From contig JAGQXA010000409.1 of assembly GCA_020436865.1 (NCBI GenBank), forward strand, positions 1 through 8,762: a stretch of 8,762 bases of DNA, in the 5' to 3' direction. The DNA is from Saprospiraceae bacterium (GTDB lineage: Bacteria > Bacteroidota > Bacteroidia > Chitinophagales > Saprospiraceae). Numbering within the stretch: position 1 is the first letter of the stretch; each line of letters opens with the position of its first letter. The notes under the pieces were generated by a model, which ran no database searches, was not told where the DNA came from, and saw nothing but the letters and a program-made list of their open reading frames with translations. The translations under genes and the position numbers were made by a program. This document shows positions 5,867 to 8,762 of the stretch, piece by piece.

Positions 5867-8134
5867 ATGGCCAACGTTCTTCACCACAGTCTTCTGACCG
5901 ATTTCGATGCCGAGTTGTTCCGATCCGGCAAACATTTCCGACTTTACGAAAAATTAGGTAGCCACCCTATGGAAGTAGACGGCCGGCAAGGCACCTACTT
6001 CGCGGTTTGGGCGCCCAATGCCGAAGCCGTTTCCGTGATCGGTAATTTCAATTACTGGAACAAGGATCAGCATCCGCTTTTGCCCCGTTGGGACAGCACG
6101 GGCATCTGGGAAGGCTTCATCCCCGGAGTGGGGAAAGGCGAATTGTACAAGTACTACATCAAGGCGAAAGATGGCCGGCATCTGCAAAAGGGCGACCCCT
6201 TTGCCCACTTCTGGGAGATCCCGCCAAACACGGCCTCCATCGTGTGGGACCTGCAGCACGGATGGAAGGATGATAACTGGATGAAGAACCGCCGCCGGCA
6301 CAACGACCTCCAAAGCCCCTTTTCGGTTTACGAAGTTCATTTGGGCTCCTGGAAAAAGACCCACGGCGGATCGACTTCGCTCAACTATCGCCAACTCGCC
6401 GAGGAACTCGTGCCTTACGTGCAGGAGATGGGCTTCACGCACATCGAATTCCTGCCGGTTATGGAACACCCCTATTTTCCTTCCTGGGGATACCAGATCA
6501 CCGGCTACTTCGCGCCGACGAGTCGCTTCGGCTCCCCCGAAGATTTCATGTACCTCGTCGATGCTTTCCATCGGGCCGGCATTGGCGTCATCCTCGACTG
6601 GGTGCCTTCGCACTTTCCGGCCGATGCCCACGGCCTGGCCGATTTCGACGGAACCCACCTATACGACCACGCCGATCCGCGCAAGGGCTTTCATCCCGAC
6701 TGGAAGAGCTGCATTTTCAACTACGGGCGTCACGAAGTACGCAGTTTTCTCATCTCCAATGCCTTGTTCTGGCTCGATCAATACCACATCGACGGCTTGC
6801 GCGTCGACGCCGTCGCCTCGATGCTGTATCTCGACTATAGCCGCAAGGAGGGCGAATGGATCCCCAACGAGTTCGGCGGTCGCGAAAATATGGAGGCCAT
6901 CAGCTTCCTGCGCGAATTCAATGAGACGGTATACCGCGAATATCCCGATGTGATGACCATTGCCGAGGAAAGTACCGCCTGGTCGGGCGTCTCGCGTCCG
7001 GTCTACGACGGCGGACTCGGGTTCGGACAGAAATGGATGATGGGTTGGATGCACGACACTCTCCAGTATTTCAAGCGGGATCCCATCCACCGGCAGTTCC
7101 ACCAGAACGAGATCACCTTCAGCCTGGTCTATGCCTTCACGGAGAATTTCATGTTGCCCCTCAGTCACGACGAAGTAGTGCACGGAAAAGGGGCGTTGAT
7201 CAACCGCATGCCGGGCGACGAATGGCAACGCTTCGCCAACCTGCGCCTGATGTTTGCCTATATGTACACCCATCCCGGCTCGAAGCTGTTGTTCATGGGC
7301 GGCGAATTCGGCCAAACGACGGAATGGAACCTGGAAAAGGGCCTGGAATGGTGGCTGGCGCAGTATCCTTTGCACCGCGGCGTTCAGGAGTTGGTCAAAG
7401 ATCTCAACCACCTGTACCGCGAACAGAAGGCACTCAATCGGCATCAGTTCTCGGCGGAGGGCTTTTCCTGGATCGATCACAGCGATAGTCGCAATTGCGT
7501 GATGTCGTACCTGCGCAAAGGCACGCTCGACGACCAGCCCCTGGTGGTCGTCTGCAACTTTACTCCGATCGCCCGCGAAAATTACCAGGTCGGCGTGCCG
7601 CTTCAAACGCTCTGGAAAGAGGCGATCAATACCGACGAGCAACGCTACGGCGGCAGCGGAGTGACCAATTCCGAAGAAGCGCTGCAGGCCCGCGATGAGA
7701 AATGGCAAGGCCAGCCCTACTCGGTCTCGCTGACCCTCCCGCCCCTGTCGGTGCTGGTGCTCGAACCCCTTTCAGGTAAAGGGAAAAAAGCCCTGGCCAA
7801 GGCTACGACGGTCAAGCCGCAGGCCGCTCCTGCGGCTAAAAGCAAGCAGGCCAAGCCCAAGGCGTCGAAAGCAACCGCCAAGCCTTCTGCCGGGCAGTCG
7901 CAACTGCTCCAAGCGGTCGGGAAGGCCGGCGCCAAAAAAGACGATCTGAAGAAGATCAAGGGGATCGGTCCGAAACTCGAAGCGCTGCTCAATGAACTGG
8001 GCATCTATACCTTTGCCCAGATGAGCAAGATGACCCTGCGCGAGTACGAACTGGTAGACAGCCTGCTTTCGTCTTTCCAGGGCCGAGGCCAACGCGACGA
8101 CTGGGCCGGTCAGGCCAGGAAGCTGTTGAAATAA
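5867..8134 (+). CDS. glgB: 1,4-alpha-glucan branching enzyme with a C-terminal helix-hairpin-helix extension
   Basis: GlgB makes the alpha-1,6 branches of glycogen by cutting an alpha-1,4 chain and transferring it. The protein has 755 residues. A CBM48 domain (about 23-130, GNFNYWN at 59-65) leads into the GH13 barrel. Active-site regions are DWVPSHF (244-250), GLRVDAVAS (310-318, nucleophile Asp314), TIAEEST (364-370, acid/base Glu367) and LSHDEVVHGK (432-441, Asp435). The all-beta C domain ends near LVLEPL (630-635). A typical single-CBM48 GlgB would stop there. Instead, a Lys/Ala/Pro-rich linker (about 637-690) and a helix-hairpin-helix domain (DDLKKIKGIGPKLEALL at 692-708, ending GRGQRDDWAGQARKLL at 739-754) follow in frame. 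The ATG at 5867 (MANVLHH) is preferred because the upstream 36 codons cross the probable promoter and part of the terminator loop. Catalytic assignment is firm; the tail's role is unknown. Confidence 0.96.
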   Translation: MANVLHHSLLTDFDAELFRSGKHFRLYEKLGSHPMEVDGRQGTYFAVWAPNAEAVSVIGNFNYWNKDQHPLLPRWDSTGIWEGFIPGVGKGELYKYYIKAKDGRHLQKGDPFAHFWEIPPNTASIVWDLQHGWKDDNWMKNRRRHNDLQSPFSVYEVHLGSWKKTHGGSTSLNYRQLAEELVPYVQEMGFTHIEFLPVMEHPYFPSWGYQITGYFAPTSRFGSPEDFMYLVDAFHRAGIGVILDWVPSHFPADAHGLADFDGTHLYDHADPRKGFHPDWKSCIFNYGRHEVRSFLISNALFWLDQYHIDGLRVDAVASMLYLDYSRKEGEWIPNEFGGRENMEAISFLREFNETVYREYPDVMTIAEESTAWSGVSRPVYDGGLGFGQKWMMGWMHDTLQYFKRDPIHRQFHQNEITFSLVYAFTENFMLPLSHDEVVHGKGALINRMPGDEWQRFANLRLMFAYMYTHPGSKLLFMGGEFGQTTEWNLEKGLEWWLAQYPLHRGVQELVKDLNHLYREQKALNRHQFSAEGFSWIDHSDSRNCVMSYLRKGTLDDQPLVVVCNFTPIARENYQVGVPLQTLWKEAINTDEQRYGGSGVTNSEEALQARDEKWQGQPYSVSLTLPPLSVLVLEPLSGKGKKALAKATTVKPQAAPAAKSKQAKPKASKATAKPSAGQSQLLQAVGKAGAKKDDLKKIKGIGPKLEALLNELGIYTFAQMSKMTLREYELVDSLLSSFQGRGQRDDWAGQARKLLK

Positions 8135-8161
8135 ACAGACGAAGCGCCGGCTCTCAGGAAC

Positions 8162-8762
8162 TCACTCGTGGTTTACCACCAACCTCAGGCTGATCACATT
8201 GCCCATGCCGGGCAGTAACTGGATCAGGTATAGTCCCGGCTCACTCGGCGTGCGGAAGTACTTCCGGTTTTCGCCGGGGCCTACCCAAACCACTTCCTGA
8301 TACACCGGTCGTCCTTTTTCATCCGAGATCTTTAGTTGCAAGGTCTGCTCGGTCTGGCTATCGATCTGTAGAAAGGTCATGGTATCGGCCGGCTGCCGCA
8401 GCTGTGCCAGCCTGGCCTGAGTCTGGTCGGGCAGCGGCCCGGCATTCAGCGCAAATTCGAGGGGGAAGCGGCATCCGTCGGCATCGGTGACGGTCGTCCG
8501 GTAGCGCCCGGGCTTCAACTGTCCGACTTCCGGGCCGGTCGTGCCGTTGTCCCAGACGAATTGCTGAGGCGCGCGGCTGCCCAGAAGATCGTTGATGCGG
8601 ATGTTCCCATCGGACTGGTGGGCGCCACTGGCCGGCCGAAGCGTGCGATTCACCAGCACTTCACTGCGCTCTTTCACCTCAAAACTAGCCATTTGGGTGC
8701 ATCCTTGCGCATCGGTGATCGTCAGCGCGTAGACCCCTGCGCCGAGCCGCTGCAGGCCCGGG
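8162..8762 (-). CDS. C-terminal part of a secreted surface/adhesin-like protein (SprB-like repeats, type IX-like C-terminus)
   Basis: The frame is open to the window edge, so the visible 199 codons are the end of a larger protein. The ATG at 8692 is internal, since the codons before it continue the same repeat. The first repeat ends LGAGVYALTITDAQGCTQ, and a second spans DGNIRINDLLGSRAPQQF to KPGRYRTTVTDADGCRF. Both match the SprB/PKD-like pattern G-x-Y-x-x-T-V/I-T-D-A-x-G-C of Bacteroidota gliding and adhesion proteins. The last 75 residues (LKISDEKGRPVY, then SEPGLYLIQLLPGMGNVISLRLVV) resemble a type A type IX secretion C-terminal domain, although its usual opening YPNP motif is not evident. 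Secretion to the cell surface is therefore likely. It converges on glgB with 27 bases between the stops and no clear terminator. Family calls are by pattern only. Confidence 0.78.
   Translation of the reverse strand, partial: PGLQRLGAGVYALTITDAQGCTQMASFEVKERSEVLVNRTLRPASGAHQSDGNIRINDLLGSRAPQQFVWDNGTTGPEVGQLKPGRYRTTVTDADGCRFPLEFALNAGPLPDQTQARLAQLRQPADTMTFLQIDSQTEQTLQLKISDEKGRPVYQEVVWVGPGENRKYFRTPSEPGLYLIQLLPGMGNVISLRLVVNHE

Noticed and set aside
6659..7708. A 349-codon open frame on the minus strand inside glgB
   Set aside because: It is antisense to the conserved GH13 core, its protein has no known motif, and codon bias of the sense strand explains its length.
8285..8296. The string CCCAAACCACTT, shared with the hairpin at 5711-5722
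   Set aside because: Here it encodes ordinary residues of the surface protein on the other strand, and one or more such 12-base matches are expected by chance in this window.

Overview
The window looks like chromosome from a GC-rich member of the Bacteroidota, perhaps of the Saprospiria/Lewinella kind. The phylum call rests on four things. Several genes have upstream boxes matching the Bacteroidota promoter consensus (TTTG, about 20 bases, TAnnTTTG). Shine-Dalgarno sequences are absent. The right edge carries a surface protein with SprB-like repeats and a C-terminus resembling a type IX secretion sorting domain. A large secreted DUF5117-type metalloprotease is also present. The class-level guess is weak.

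Left block (1-2505, all minus strand). Reading leftwards there is a small conserved protein of unknown function, then a 178-base gap. Next come a soluble hybrid histidine kinase with a receiver domain but no sensor domain, an Hpt phosphotransfer protein whose start overlaps the kinase stop by 4 bases, and the N-terminal 130 codons of glucose-1-phosphate thymidylyltransferase (RmlA/RfbA). The last three are packed like an operon, which links a phosphorelay to dTDP-sugar supply for surface polysaccharide.

Centre (2601-5045, plus strand). A secreted 814-residue zinc metalloprotease with a clear metzincin motif is transcribed away from the left block. A 309-base AT-rich gap follows. It holds inverted repeats and two well-formed tandem promoters.

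Right block (5355-8134, plus strand). This is a glycogen locus: a free-standing 103-residue CBM48 glycogen-binding protein, a strong intrinsic terminator, then the branching enzyme GlgB. GlgB has a complete catalytic set but also carries an unusual C-terminal tail, a Lys/Ala/Pro-rich linker followed by a helix-hairpin-helix domain. A partial surface/adhesin gene on the minus strand runs convergently into glgB with only 27 bases between the stops.

Most of the window is ordinary. The points most worth a second look are the GlgB-HhH fusion, the CBM48 protein with its tandem promoters and repeat-bearing leader, and the sensorless kinase-Hpt-rmlA cluster. No tRNA, rRNA, CRISPR array or insertion sequence was seen.
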